64,000 nt of DNA, taken from NCBI GenBank assembly GCA_023375675.1, contig JALQBC010000004.1, positions 1,178,001-1,242,000 of the forward strand. Reading direction: 5' to 3'. The notes under the pieces were generated by a model. It was not told the origin of the DNA. It ran no database searches and was given only the letters and a program-made list of their open reading frames with translations. The position numbers were made by a program, and so were the translations under genes. This document shows, one piece after another, positions 1 through 10,409 of the stretch; positions within the stretch are counted from its first letter, which is position 1, and each line of letters opens with the position of its first letter. Source of the stretch: Cytospora piceicola (Eukaryota > Ascomycota > Sordariomycetes > Diaporthales > Cytosporaceae).

Positions 1-491
1 AGTCCCCATTCCTCGTTGATCTGCTGTGCCTGACCGCCTCTTGTTGCACCGGAGTGGCCGTTGGGAATGTTGTTGCTCGTGTAGGGGCTCGAATTCGGTA
101 TTACGCCGCTAGAATATCCGGATGCGTGGCCCATAGACCCAGCATGGCCAGAATGGTCGGGTTGGATTCCCTGGTGGTGTGGAGCATGGGAGTACTGGTG
201 CGTAGGGTTCGACGGATGGTTGTAAAGCATGGGCATGCCACGCGACGCAGCGGAAGGCCCGCCATTGAGGCGGGAGGTCGGCCCCTGCTGGTGGCCCGAA
301 TTGTACATGCCTTGGGAGGAACGGCCGTGGGAACCGATATCAGGGGATTTGGAGGGTGGACGCGAGCTTGGAGAGACGTGACTGAGGAGCGTGTTCAAGA
401 GGGTTTGGTCCGCAAGCGGGTTTTTCGGTGTGGGCTGTACGTAGATGAGATTACCAAGGTGCTGCTGGAGATATTGATAACCATCTGCCAT
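1..491 (-). CDS. Partial low-complexity protein, N-terminus
   Basis: An open frame runs from an ATG at 491 off the left edge of the window, giving about 163 N-terminal residues with no stop. The protein begins MADGYQYLQQHLGNL, followed by a short ordered-looking stretch to about residue 45 (YVQPTPKNPLADQTLLNTLL). After that it is rich in Ser, Pro, Gly, His, Gln and Asn, as in disordered regions of fungal regulatory or RNA-related proteins. I do not recognise the family. The start is supported by the long pyrimidine/CA-rich leader upstream and the absence of an in-frame upstream ATG close by. An upstream exon cannot be excluded, because CTAAATGG could sit just after a splice acceptor TAG. The C-terminus lies outside the window. 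Confidence 0.6.
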   Translation of the reverse strand, partial: MADGYQYLQQHLGNLIYVQPTPKNPLADQTLLNTLLSHVSPSSRPPSKSPDIGSHGRSSQGMYNSGHQQGPTSRLNGGPSAASRGMPMLYNHPSNPTHQYSHAPHHQGIQPDHSGHAGSMGHASGYSSGVIPNSSPYTSNNIPNGHSGATRGGQAQQINEEWG

Positions 492-1110
492 TTAGCTACC
501 ATGTGTGACAGCCGTAGGAGGGACCAAACAGGGATGGTTGGGGTGGTAGGTGATTTAGACAGCGCTGTGGCTCATGTAAAGTATCGATAGAGCAACGTTG
601 AGGTCGGTGTCGGCACATGGAACTCGACGTGTCGTGGCTTCAGCATAGAAGATCGAAGGTCGAAGGCGAGAAGCAGAGCAAGTTGGTCTCCTTCTCGAGG
701 TCAAGGCCCCGTCCAACAGCACACTTATCAGATGTTGTCGAGCTGTATCGGGACCATTCGAGGTGGCCAAGGTGTTGCTGGTCACAGCTGACTCGGTCGA
801 GGGGAGCAGCACGGGAAGCTGTTGGCCGACGCAAACGGCGCGAGTGGGAAACGGCGCGAGTGGCTGGTGGCGATGGGGTGTTGTGTTTTTGTTCTTTTGT
901 TCTGTGATTGGGAAATGTATTCGAGTCCTGCACTGTAAGGAAGAGAGGGTTGTCAGCTAAGGCCAGGTCGAGATCGAGATCGAGATTAGATTGCGGCTGA
1001 GGGTGTTTCCTCTGCAGGGTATTCGAGGGGTGGTGGGCTTGTCTGGGGTGATGGAATCGATGGAGGGGAAGATCTGGAGCTGGGGCAGGCAGGCAGGGTA
1101 GGTGGTCGAA
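492..1110 (-). promoter_or_regulatory. Leader/promoter of the left-edge gene
   Basis: Read on the minus strand this stretch is rich in CT and CA, with poly-AC runs and a GATCTCGATCTCGAT repeat, typical of long 5' leaders of filamentous-fungal genes. The longest minus frame (640-1146) has leader-like composition (Pro/His/Ser/Thr) and no recognisable domain, so I treat it as untranslated. Confidence 0.35.
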
Positions 1111-1149
1111 GTGCTTGTCAGTGAATGGATCTGAAGGAGGAGTCACAGC

Positions 1150-3497
1150 TCACCCATATGAATGAAAGTTCGCAGTTACAGAAAATACTGTATGAGATGG
1201 CCAATGGATACTTGGATGCCAAAGATATGAGCTTCCTGCTGTGCTTGAGGTGTCTCAACATCACCCGTCCAAAGCTGAGAAGGAGAGTCAGGGAAGTGGT
1301 CCGTGCAGTCTTTGACACGTGACTTTGAGAAAGCTTTCCCAAGCTGACATAATCGTCTTGTCGATAAACCCCTGGTCCTCCCCTGGTCTTACTCCCTGTT
1401 GCGAAAGCCCAGTTTCCCCTCCAAAGATAAGAACCTTGGAAGTACTTAGATGGGCAAGAGAGTCTACTGAACGATGAAGAAAGTGACATACTATCAAAAG
1501 GGAAGCTTTATAGGAACTTGTAAAGCGATTGAGTCGTCTACTAGTTGCTGAATCAAACGTTGCGCCGGACAAGTCCAAGTTACCGATCAAGAATGAATAG
1601 GAATATAGCTGGTGCTAGCTACCATAGCTCTATAGCTCCTAACCATACACATGATGCCGAGTACCAATTGCCGACTAAGCTACCTAGTGCCTAGGTAATC
1701 AAAAGACATCTAACAGCAATTTAGGTCTAGGTACTTACTGGATCACTCTTAGAAGCACGTTCAAAAAACATCTGGGCGCTCACATCAAAACAGGCTATAG
1801 TGCAAGTAGAGCCGTTTGGGCACAGAGGCTCAAGCAGGCCGGGATAAGCCAGCAACAGTCTAGTCTGCTCTATAATCTGCCTTAAGAACTCTGGCCATTT
1901 GACATGGTGAACCTTCTACATATAGGAGAGTCGCCACTCTATTAGTTAATCGTACACACATAGTTCCGCTGTCAGCAGCGGTGAGAGGCGTATCCACAAT
2001 ATAGTCTTGGGAAGCCGTGAACTCCTCCTTTGCAGCCCGCTGTCTATCGAGAAGCGTAAGCCCTCGAGAAATGCGCACAGGTGTTGCTATTAATTCATTG
2101 CTAACCAGAGTCGGTCCCGTGCACATGTACGAACCCGCGAGATGTAGAGCTGGTACACAAGTATATACTGGTATAGGTACCTAGGTATATATCACCGCTA
2201 GCCGGCTAGTAGGAGGATTGCCAGTAAGAGGATTGCAACCCTTAAAAACAACCCGGGGCACTGACAGAGATTCCGAGTTTCAACCTCGGAAGGGAGACGA
2301 CCTATCAAAGGTAGCGGAAAGCTTTGGAGAGTTATCATGGCCCAAACAGCCGGTATTGTGTACCTAAGTACACAGTAAGGTAGGGCGCACCAACTCACTG
2401 CGGGGCCGAAACAAGCAGAGCGACGTTCTGCGCGCCATGGTTGAGGCGTGCAGCCACTAAGCTCCAACCGAAGGAAGGAGGAGGGTGTCACAAACCAACA
2501 ACCTTGGAAGCCAATGATGGGTTCTAAATCATTGGTGAGGCAGGCGTTCTCAAAGTGGCTGGAGCATATACTGTGGTAGGGGGGCCTACCACTTAAATAA
2601 CCGCCTCCCCAACTGCTGGGATGTTGCTAAACTTTCTTTGCGCAGGACATTGCTCATGTCGCCAACCTACCACGGCCAGCGGTGTCATTAGCTGTCTGTG
2701 GCAACACAAGTTCGCTTTCCGATAGCCAAGGAGCGGTCGACGTCGCCCAGGCAGAAGCGGAAGTACCCTGCAGAATCCTGTCAACTCAAGGCGAAACATA
2801 ATGCTTGGTTGACTGGTCATACAACGTCGAATCATTGATGCTGACGACTGGCAACGGGGGTTTCCGGAATCATCTCTCCTTCACGAAGGTTTAGTGTTGA
2901 TGAAGACAACTATCATTCGCCCTCACGGAGTACTTGGTCCAGCAACGCAACCCAGTGCAATACCAACTACAACGAACATCCTAGAATGACGTTAGATGAG
3001 GGAAATGATCACCAAGATCGAAGAGCCTGCAAGGAACGAAATAGCACTCCACTAGGACTCCATCCGCGGAAGCCCATCACATTGTCCCGGATCATCCTGA
3101 AAGAACGGGGACAGGAAAGCTGAGACGCTCCCTCAGAAAGTCATCAAAGCGCATTTTGGGTTTACTGGGATCCACTGGGGGCTGCATAAATCATACCATG
3201 TACTGTACTGTGGTACACTGCGGATCCGCGAACGAGGAGCAAAAAACTGTATGATGGGTCAATGTCACCACGAGCACGTGGAAATATCGTTCATCCTGCC
3301 GACCAAGGCCCCGCTGTGCCCCCATTAAAACCCCCCTGGATCACCCGCGGACAGCGCAACCAACAGTCCGAATTGCCAACCAAGATCCAGAGCGCCCAGG
3401 CGCACGGCGGAGAAAAAAATCAACCTTCTTGTGCCAGTGGGGAGTCGGTATCTCGGTTCGGTATCTTCAAGCTCGGAAGGAGGGTCTAGACACAGAC
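1150..3497. other. Intergenic, no gene recognised
   Basis: Only frames under about 125 codons occur here, and none resembles a known family. The stretch holds one TACCTAGGTA palindrome (2178-2187) and a related CCTAGGTA at 1690-1697. The last 200 bases are the probable promoter of the methyltransferase gene. Confidence 0.5.
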
Positions 3498-6005
3498 ATG
3501 GAGCTCGCCTGGGGGCTTGCGGTAACCAAGACGCCATTTCCGGGCGAATTGGTTGCAGCGACTGGAAGGTCAAAGCCCAACGCTCCAGGCCCTTCCCGGT
3601 TGCCCTCGTCCGAGGTAACAAAGAAGAGGAGCGCGAGTGCACCACGCTCAAGACGCCGCCGGTTTACTACTGGCCATTCAGAAGCAGTAGCAGGAACAGG
3701 AACAGAGAGCAGCAGCTCGAGGAGTCATGAACCAGTGGGGGTTCATGAATCGCATTGGTCGTATCCCATCCCGCGCTCTCCAATGCAACCTACTGCATTG
3801 GCTGATGCAATGACACAGGGGCATCAGCATCTTCAGCGACCGCGGCCCCTGAAAACTGATACGACCAAGAGTGGCAGTGACAGTGACAGTATCAGCCCCA
3901 GCAATGTCCAGGTACGGCAGAGGCTTGCTTCTTCTTCGGCGGCGAATTTCCAGAATCAGCGATTGCCCTCTCTGCCTCGCGGAGCAACATCTGTAGGAGG
4001 AGAGGCAAGTCCTAGCCTTTCGTTGATCAGCGGCACTTCGACCAGTACCCTGTGCGATGGCGCCGGCCCAGACCGAGGTCCTCATCGCGATCACAGCGTT
4101 GGCCCCACGGCTGCGGCTCCGCTCCCGTCAGGCCTGCAGTCGGCGCATCCCAGACCCCCCTCTTCGACCCCAAGCTCCACCGCGGTGTGCGCCGCTTCCA
4201 AGAAAGCCACGGCCCCCCTTTCTCTCCCTCAAATCTACTGCACCACTACCACTACCACTACCACTACTACTACTACTATTACTACTATCAACCAACAACA
4301 CCAAGCAGCTCAACTTCCATCCTACGGAGGCTCGAGCTTAGACTTGTGGTGTCAGAATCACAAGAACAACGGCAACAGATCGAGACTACCGTGGAGTTCC
4401 GCATCAGCAGCAGCAGGTACTTCTTTGAGCCCCCCAGCCCGCGGGCGTGACCGGATGCCGCACCACCATGCGACCATGGTTGGCTCCGACTGCACGCCCT
4501 TCACCCGCTCTGAGAGCGCGACGGCATCACACACAAGCATCACCCGCCCAGTGATGCCCAGCGACATTTCCAGGGATGCCGACAGCTTTCCCACCCAGTC
4601 GCAGCAGCTGCGTGCGAGAAAACCCTTCATCACGAAGTGCAATGGCCGCACCTACCTCTCCGATCCCACCCTGCCGTACCCGCTCCCCGTCGACCTCCAC
4701 GAGCTTCATCGCCAGTCGCTCCGGTCCCTGCTCCTCTTCCAGCTCTTCGGCGGGCCGGTATGCTCCCCGTCCTTCGCCAACAAGCCGCCCACGCGCGTGC
4801 TGGATCTCGGCTGCGGCTACGGGTTCTGGAGCATGATGTGCCACTCCTACTACTCACGCCAGGGTCACACGAACATTCACTTCACGGGGCTTGATATTGC
4901 ACCGTTGGGAGGGATCGCCGGCATGCCTTCGAATCATCACGGATCTCAGGGATCGTTGACGACCCCCAGAGAAAAGCCCACGGCGCCCTCATCATCCGGC
5001 CACTGGGCAGAGCAACCGCCCGATAAGAACATGCGGTGGGACTTTGTGCAACACGACCTGCGCTCGCTTCCGCTCCCCTTCCCCGACGAGGAATTCGACC
5101 TCATCATGGGGAAGGACCTCTCTCTAGCCGTACCCACGACTCATTATCAGAGGCTCGTCGAGGAATACATTCGCCTGTTGAAGCCTGGGGGGACGCTGGA
5201 ACTGTGGGAGTGCGACCACCCGATCCGCATGCTCAGGCCACACGTGCCAGACACGCCACCGACCACGGCAGCGGGGTCCGTATCTACGTCAGTCCACGAG
5301 AACGGCAGTGCATCGGCCAGCCGCGCCGAGAAGGCAGTCAGCGACAGCTATTTCACCTCGGGTGGGGGAGGCGGTGGCAGCAGCGCCGCCACCACCAAGA
5401 AGAGCGACCACGAGAAGGAGATGGCCGAGCTGGGCGCCTACGTGATCAGCAGCAACACGCCCCTGTCGGGCCCGCAGAACAACTACCTCATCGAGTACAA
5501 CGGCTGGATGAACAAGTACCTCGAGGCGCACCAGCTGCTCGCGTTCCCGTGCGCCAACCTGGGGGCCATCCTCATCCAGGAGCCCCTCCTCACCAACAAC
5601 GGGTCGAAACGGCTGGCCATCCCGCTGTCCGAGGTGCGCTGGGAGCGCGAGGGCGTCGGCGGCGTGGTGACCAAGGACGGCAAGAGCTACATCGACACGA
5701 GCAAGGCCATCGGCAAGTCGCCGGGGGCCGCCAAGCGCGGCAGCGAGCCGGCCGACCCGGACAAGAAGCTCAAGTCGCTCAGCCCGGGCCAGCTGGCGCT
5801 CCGGCAGACGGCGCTGCAGACGGTCGTGCAGTTCATCGAGGGCATAGAGCCCGCCCTCAGGGAGGTGAGCGGCAAGAAGCAGGACGAGTGGGACGTGTGG
5901 ATGGGCAAGCTGATGAAGGAGCTGATCGAGAGGGACGGGACGAACTGCGGAGAGTGCCTCGAGGTCGGGGCTTGGTGGGGGCGGAAGGTGCAAAATCCTT
6001 CCTGA
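3498..6005 (+). CDS. SAM-dependent methyltransferase with long disordered N-terminus
   Basis: A single open frame of 835 codons counted from the first in-frame ATG at 3498; the frame stays open upstream to 3429, but only with a TTG start. Residues 1 to about 390 are Ser/Pro/Arg/Thr-rich and probably disordered, including 12 consecutive Thr at 249-260. From about residue 395 there is a class I methyltransferase fold: motif I LDLGCGYGFW (435-444), an acidic residue after strand 2 in FTGLDIAP, a post-I region DEEFDLIMGKDLS, and LLKPGGTLELWE (559-570). A Gly/Ser-rich insert at about 620-640 splits the domain from a C-terminal helical part. The substrate cannot be told; many fungal paralogues of this type exist. 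The gene probably acts in the cytosol or nucleus, as no signal peptide is seen. The true N-terminus is uncertain. Confidence 0.8.
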   Translation: MELAWGLAVTKTPFPGELVAATGRSKPNAPGPSRLPSSEVTKKRSASAPRSRRRRFTTGHSEAVAGTGTESSSSRSHEPVGVHESHWSYPIPRSPMQPTALADAMTQGHQHLQRPRPLKTDTTKSGSDSDSISPSNVQVRQRLASSSAANFQNQRLPSLPRGATSVGGEASPSLSLISGTSTSTLCDGAGPDRGPHRDHSVGPTAAAPLPSGLQSAHPRPPSSTPSSTAVCAASKKATAPLSLPQIYCTTTTTTTTTTTTITTINQQHQAAQLPSYGGSSLDLWCQNHKNNGNRSRLPWSSASAAAGTSLSPPARGRDRMPHHHATMVGSDCTPFTRSESATASHTSITRPVMPSDISRDADSFPTQSQQLRARKPFITKCNGRTYLSDPTLPYPLPVDLHELHRQSLRSLLLFQLFGGPVCSPSFANKPPTRVLDLGCGYGFWSMMCHSYYSRQGHTNIHFTGLDIAPLGGIAGMPSNHHGSQGSLTTPREKPTAPSSSGHWAEQPPDKNMRWDFVQHDLRSLPLPFPDEEFDLIMGKDLSLAVPTTHYQRLVEEYIRLLKPGGTLELWECDHPIRMLRPHVPDTPPTTAAGSVSTSVHENGSASASRAEKAVSDSYFTSGGGGGGSSAATTKKSDHEKEMAELGAYVISSNTPLSGPQNNYLIEYNGWMNKYLEAHQLLAFPCANLGAILIQEPLLTNNGSKRLAIPLSEVRWEREGVGGVVTKDGKSYIDTSKAIGKSPGAAKRGSEPADPDKKLKSLSPGQLALRQTALQTVVQFIEGIEPALREVSGKKQDEWDVWMGKLMKELIERDGTNCGECLEVGAWWGRKVQNPS
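4242..4289 (+). repeat. ACC/ACT trinucleotide repeat in coding sequence
   Basis: Sixteen consecutive codons made of ACC, ACT, ATT and ATC encode a Thr12-Ile-Thr-Thr-Ile tract within the disordered N-terminal part of the methyltransferase. The repeat keeps frame, so length changes would alter only the tract. Confidence 0.85.
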
Positions 6006-6866
6006 GCAGTTCTTGCGGTGTTGAGTTGGGTCTACCACGGATTCACTCGACTACCTTGTTCTGTCCAACGATACGGGCCGATCTCCCCCCAACGATATGC
6101 TATGTCAGAAGCAATCCTCCTTGGAGTTCTGCCCGACCTGGAGCGGTCATGCCCCGTCGTACCTCTTCCTCAATGTGCGATACCGCTTCAGGTAATACCT
6201 ATATGCCGACCACGATATATGTCAGCTATCGCTGCAAGTCATCTTCCATTTTCTTCAAAGTACTCTCATATTGATGTATACTAGAAGGGGAAGTTCCAGG
6301 CTGAAGGTGGGGAGCAGGCATTTAAGAGAAAGATAGACGTTGGGATCATTGATGTATACTGGCTGTCCGGCATAGCCATAAATCACTTGGCTGGCCAACC
6401 AATCTACTTCCTTGTATAGAGGCGGGTGATTGTTTTTCCCTTTTGCTTTCTCTCAGACTGGATATTCGCGTCGGGTTTTATAAAACAAAAAAAGGGATCT
6501 TGGGATGGAATATCGAACGGTACGCGACACCATCTCGAGACAGTAGAGGTTGGCGTAGTTTCGCATGTATGTATGTAACGTATGTATGTATGCTCGCACC
6601 GAAAATGTGAAGACGGGATCTTGCATGCGCAGTGGCATGGCTTCGTGCAAAATTGTGTTGCATCGGACGATGGCGTAGCCGGAACCAAAGACAGCAGAGA
6701 GTGACAATCTCGACTCGTGCAGAGCTTGGAGAAAGCGGGCATCCGCATTGCATCTTGCTCAGCCCTGCGGCGTGGGTATCACAGTGTATGACCCGGATGC
6801 CGCCGCCGACTAATTCGGGATGGGGAGATCGATTTTCAGGTTCGCAAAGGGATAGACAGACAGAAC

Positions 6867-7322
6867 TCACAGTGCCTCGATTTCTGCGGAACATCTGTCA
6901 GCTCTGCGGTGCGCTATCATTCCTCGGAGTATGGTCTAGCTCTTGTTACCTTTCCTTACAAAGTCTGCCCTTGCGATGCCCTCCTTGATCTTCTGCTCGT
7001 CCCGCAAGCCAGCGTTGCCCATAAAGGCTTTGTGTAGTCGCGGTCGAAAGAAGCTATACCCTTGGGGGTAGTCTCTGCCGAGATACAGGAGTTCTGGATC
7101 GCGAGATGTCAGGATGAAGTATGATATCGATTAAGGAGCCGTACGGTATCCCCCGGGGTGGGGTGCGGGCGTTGGAGGTCGTGTTTTGGGGGGGCGGTGC
7201 TGTCATCGGATCTAGATTCTTAGGAGCTCGGGGAGGAAGAAGGGGGAGTCGTCGAGATTGACCGTACCTTTGTAGATGGCGATGACTTGCCTCCTCAGTT
7301 CTGGGTTGACGTGGCTCGACAT
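6867..7322 (-). CDS. LYR-motif protein, ETFRF1/LYRM5-like
   Basis: This is a small spliced gene found by family match. Exon 1 (7268-7322) encodes [18 protein letters not shown]. After a GTACGG...CCAG intron (7094-7267), exon 2 (6950-7093) encodes [17 protein letters not shown] and on to RADFVRK. A second intron (6884-6949) leads to EIEAL. The series LYK-(N)LLYLGRDYP, phenylalanine, F..K and VxKEIEAL matches the LYRM5 (electron transfer flavoprotein regulatory factor 1) family, whose members are about 85-90 residues and act in the mitochondrial matrix. The C-terminus is unclear. The frame stops (TGA 6867-6869) right after EIEAL, about 15 residues short of the family. A GTGAGT donor at 6870-6865 would instead leave a 13-nt exon, but I could not find a convincing last exon. 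The gene is divergent from the hotdog gene, 310 bp apart. Confidence 0.72.
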
Positions 7323-7632
7323 GTTCTGTATCGTGGAGCTCGGGCAACGAGCATGGCCGATGTATCCAGAGTGGTGTCCAGATTAATGATGATGCAGCAA
7401 GCAACAATTAACCACTGCTCTCTGAACCGAACCCGGAACCGACTTCGGCTATGACGCCATCCTTATCTTATCAGTTGACTGGGGGTTACCTCTCCTTGAG
7501 CCTCCAGAAGCGACGAGTATTTTAATTCATTACATTTCTGCTGGATCTCGACGGGGTTTCTCCGGTCTTAGAGTGCTGTTGGTTTGAAATTTGCTTTCCA
7601 ATCGTGACGTTGATCTCCCCGGGCAACTCAAG

Positions 7633-8535
7633 ATGATACCTCGACCACGACTCCAGACGTTACGACTCGGCCGAGGCTGGACGACAGCAGCTCCATCGAC
7701 AGCGCCGGCCCCGAAACTCGCCCGCCCGCTATCAGCATCCTCCCGGCTCAACAGGGCACCCACCACGGCCGGTGCCACGATACCAGGCCCCCCACCGCAG
7801 CGATGGCTCTCCGACCTCCGAGCCCGCCTCGGAAAGTGCCTAATGTTCGGGTGCTCGCCGGCGCAGGTGGCCGAGGCGGGGCTGGTCATACGCGCGCTGG
7901 CGGGGGAGTGGAAGGGGCTGCTCGCCGGCAGCGAGGGCTTCCTGACGGGCGGCCGGCGCGGGCTGGACGGCCAGCAGGTCGTCTGGGGCGAACAGGACAG
8001 CTTCCAGCACGTCAACAACGTCAGGTACATCGGCTGGGCCGAGTCGTCGAGGGTGAACTGGGTCACCAACTTTGCCGTGCACGTCGACCCGGCACACAGG
8101 AGGGAGTGGTCGGAGCTGATGACGCCCAAGTCTGTGGGCTTCATACTGAAGAGCATCAAGTCGGACTTCAAGTTCCCCATGACGTACCCCGATAAGGTCT
8201 CTGTCTACCACAAGTTAAGGTTCCCGCCGTCGGGGCAACCTTCACCGTCCTCGTTGATTTTGGACGCTGTCATATATTCCAATAGGCATCAAAGGGTAGC
8301 AGCGAGGATCGAGGAGGATCTCGTCATCTATGATTATAGGTCAGCCAAGAAGACGGACATGCTGCCATTCATGAAGGATGTTCTAGAAGACACTTTCCGA
8401 CTACAGGAGGCAGAGGAGGCCAGAGCAAGAACGAGAATATGGGAACTGATCGGTAGTGTCGAGAAACTAGAGAAGGAGACCTGGAATAGAGCGGATGCTG
8501 TCGAAGATAATGGTACTACAGCGAAGACGGGGTAA
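7633..8535 (+). CDS. Hotdog-fold (4HBT) acyl-CoA thioesterase, probably mitochondrial
   Basis: An intronless frame of 300 codons. I take the ATG at 7633 (MIPRPRLQTLRLGRGW), because the longer frame begins with TTG. The first 45 residues are rich in Arg, Ala, Ser and Thr with no acidic residues, as in a mitochondrial presequence. The hotdog signature is VWGEQDSFQHVNNVRYIGW at residues 117-135, matching the W/D..D..GHVNN..Y pattern of 4HBT thioesterases with Asp122 and His126. The chain continues with strands typical of the fold (KSVGFILKSIKSDFKFP and KVSVYHKLRF). Likely role: hydrolysis of acyl-CoA or a related thioester in mitochondria; the substrate is unknown. It is divergent from the LYR gene, which is also likely mitochondrial. 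Confidence 0.8.
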   Translation: MIPRPRLQTLRLGRGWTTAAPSTAPAPKLARPLSASSRLNRAPTTAGATIPGPPPQRWLSDLRARLGKCLMFGCSPAQVAEAGLVIRALAGEWKGLLAGSEGFLTGGRRGLDGQQVVWGEQDSFQHVNNVRYIGWAESSRVNWVTNFAVHVDPAHRREWSELMTPKSVGFILKSIKSDFKFPMTYPDKVSVYHKLRFPPSGQPSPSSLILDAVIYSNRHQRVAARIEEDLVIYDYRSAKKTDMLPFMKDVLEDTFRLQEAEEARARTRIWELIGSVEKLEKETWNRADAVEDNGTTAKTG

Positions 8536-9447
8536 ATCTAATGGCGATACCAAGATCCACCCCACCGACTTGCCTCCAGAGATCCTGGGTCGTACGATTT
8601 TCCGCTGGTATGCGACCGTATCTTATTTTCTAATAGAGGGGAATAGTACGGGCCCCTTCATATATAGCGCTATCGAGGAAGATACAGACCATTTCGCGGC
8701 TAACGCAAACTATTTGCCAGACTGGTACAACCGTAAAGTACACCGAGGTTGGGGTAGGGAACTGAAAGGCAATACCGAAGATTATATCTAGCCGGTCGTG
8801 AGGTGGCCGTTACCTACCCGTGTAGAAACACCAATGAAGTTTCACTGGTAGCCTACAATCACTTGTCATGAAAGGGAATGCCACATTTCATCAATTTGCT
8901 CCTTGTACTGGCTATATTCCCGCTCTTCTACTGTGAACTGACAACCTTTTTGAACTTCTGACGAACATCGGCCAATCAGGTGTAATGGATATATACACTA
9001 AATGAACGGGCCCCCTACATATGTACATCAGTACAAACGATCAAGTATGCAGGTTCCCAGCCCTCCTCTGTGATATATGAAGGCCACTGAGTTATGAGAG
9101 ACTTTGACAAAGCTATATATATAGACTAAGTTGTCCAGAACTAGTTTGGTCTTGAAAATTCGTAGTGCAACCTGGAAATCTGTCCATACGTCCGCAACAT
9201 GTCAGCTTTACAGACCTCAATACTCTTGGTAAGATTACTCCTGATTAGACATAAAAGGTGATTCTGATTAGGGACAAGAATGGAGTGCATTGCGTCCTAG
9301 TAACGATCGCAGGATCCCTTCAGAGAAAAGTGTATGACTATCACGCACTCCATCGCGCTATCTATGTTGAATCCCCTAACTCCTGCGCCTATACGATGTG
9401 TTTCGCCACCGGACATAAGGGCTTACTTCCATAACCTGTCATCGATA
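8536..9447. other. Intergenic, nothing recognised
   Basis: AT-rich tail between the ends of two convergent genes. The frame at 8495-8791 overlaps the thioesterase stop and has no domain. No repeats or RNA genes seen. Confidence 0.5.
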
Positions 9448-10409
9448 CTAAGGAGCCTTCGTGGCCGTCTTCTCCAGAGTCGTGCATGCGGCCATCAGCT
9501 TTTCAGAAACCGTGTCGATATGTTCCCAAGCAAAGATGTTGAAGTGATGGCCGGGTATGTCGATGATTTCCTGGATTATGTCCTTGCGATACCTATCCCA
9601 GCCGAGCGTTCTCTCGTCTCGTGTCAGGTCGACGAAACAAATTTCCCCAGGCTCAGTCGGCACGGCGTCCCTCGCTCGAAGCAGTATTGTCGGTGGGCAC
9701 TGGACCTTTGAAGATGGTGCGTGTGTATGCGGTTGAGTGTCCCCGTTCTCCGTCCCGTTCGTATCATGTGTGGCCTCGTGTTCGCGCTCCCTGTCGGTTT
9801 CGTCCCAACTTGGAAGCTGCCATATCTCGACCGCCTTCCTCGCCTCCGTAAAGCACCTCTCTACGCCTTCAATCGTCTCCTTTTTCGTGTTGGGTCCGAA
9901 CTTCTGCTTGTAAGCCGCGACAGTGGGGAGTTCCAGTTTTGGCCTTAAATCGACGGGGCAGATGCTGTCCACCATCACAATTCCGACCACAGTGTACGAG
10001 GGGTCGTCCGCCAGGATCCGCGCCATCTCCAGTGACAGCAGTCCACCTAGTGACCAACCGCCTAAGAGAATGCGACCTCGCGGTACCATCTTGCGCATGA
10101 GACCCACATAGTGCCGCGCCATCTCTTGAATGCCGCCTGGCCATGGCTTGCCCGAGTAGAAATGAGGGTTGTGGATCTCATACATAGCACGGCCGATGGG
10201 GTTCAGGCAGTAGTAGGCCTGGGGATAGGTCAGTGAAGATTCCTCGAGGACGTGGTAATATTCGCGCTCCTAAAGTCGCCTAGTCTTCGACGTACAAAGC
10301 AAGTCCCGCCGCCATCATGTATCATCACTATCGGTATGTGTGAGGAGTGTAGAGGGTCTGGGCCGTCCTCGGCGTCATAGACGAGGCAGGGGTTTTCGTC
10401 ATCTTTCAT
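9448..10409 (-). CDS. Stand-alone PKS/NRPS-type thioesterase
   Basis: Two exons: 10296-10409 (38 codons, MKDDENPCLVYDAEDG...HDGGGTCF) and 9448-10218, joined over a 77-nt intron with GTACGT donor, CTGAC branch site and CCCCAG acceptor. Product 294 residues. It is an alpha/beta hydrolase of the thioesterase family that ends polyketide and non-ribosomal peptide synthases: IHDGGGT near the N-terminus forms the oxyanion region, nucleophile Ser94 lies in GGWSLGG, the acid is probably Asp122 (MVDS), and the base is His262 or His263 in PGHHFNIF. A polar insert of about 40 residues (REREHEATHDTNGTENGD...) lies in the lid region. No synthase gene is in the window, so it is either an orphan editing/release enzyme or works with a distant synthase. 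No signal peptide. Confidence 0.83.

Noticed and set aside
1860..2835. Three minus frames of 80-97 codons
   Set aside because: No shared product, no plausible introns joining them; treated as chance.
5036..6274. Long plus frame of 412 codons overlapping the methyltransferase
   Set aside because: Arg/Gly/Ala-rich shadow of a GC-rich gene in another frame.
6404..6866. Last exon of the LYR gene in downstream frames (for example LCCLWFRLRHRPMQ)
   Set aside because: Superficially like the family end, but no acceptor in the right phase.
10220..10295. A 26-nt intron in the thioesterase (GTACGT to TTTAG)
   Set aside because: Too short, and the 77-nt intron with CTGAC branch site and CCCCAG gives a better protein.
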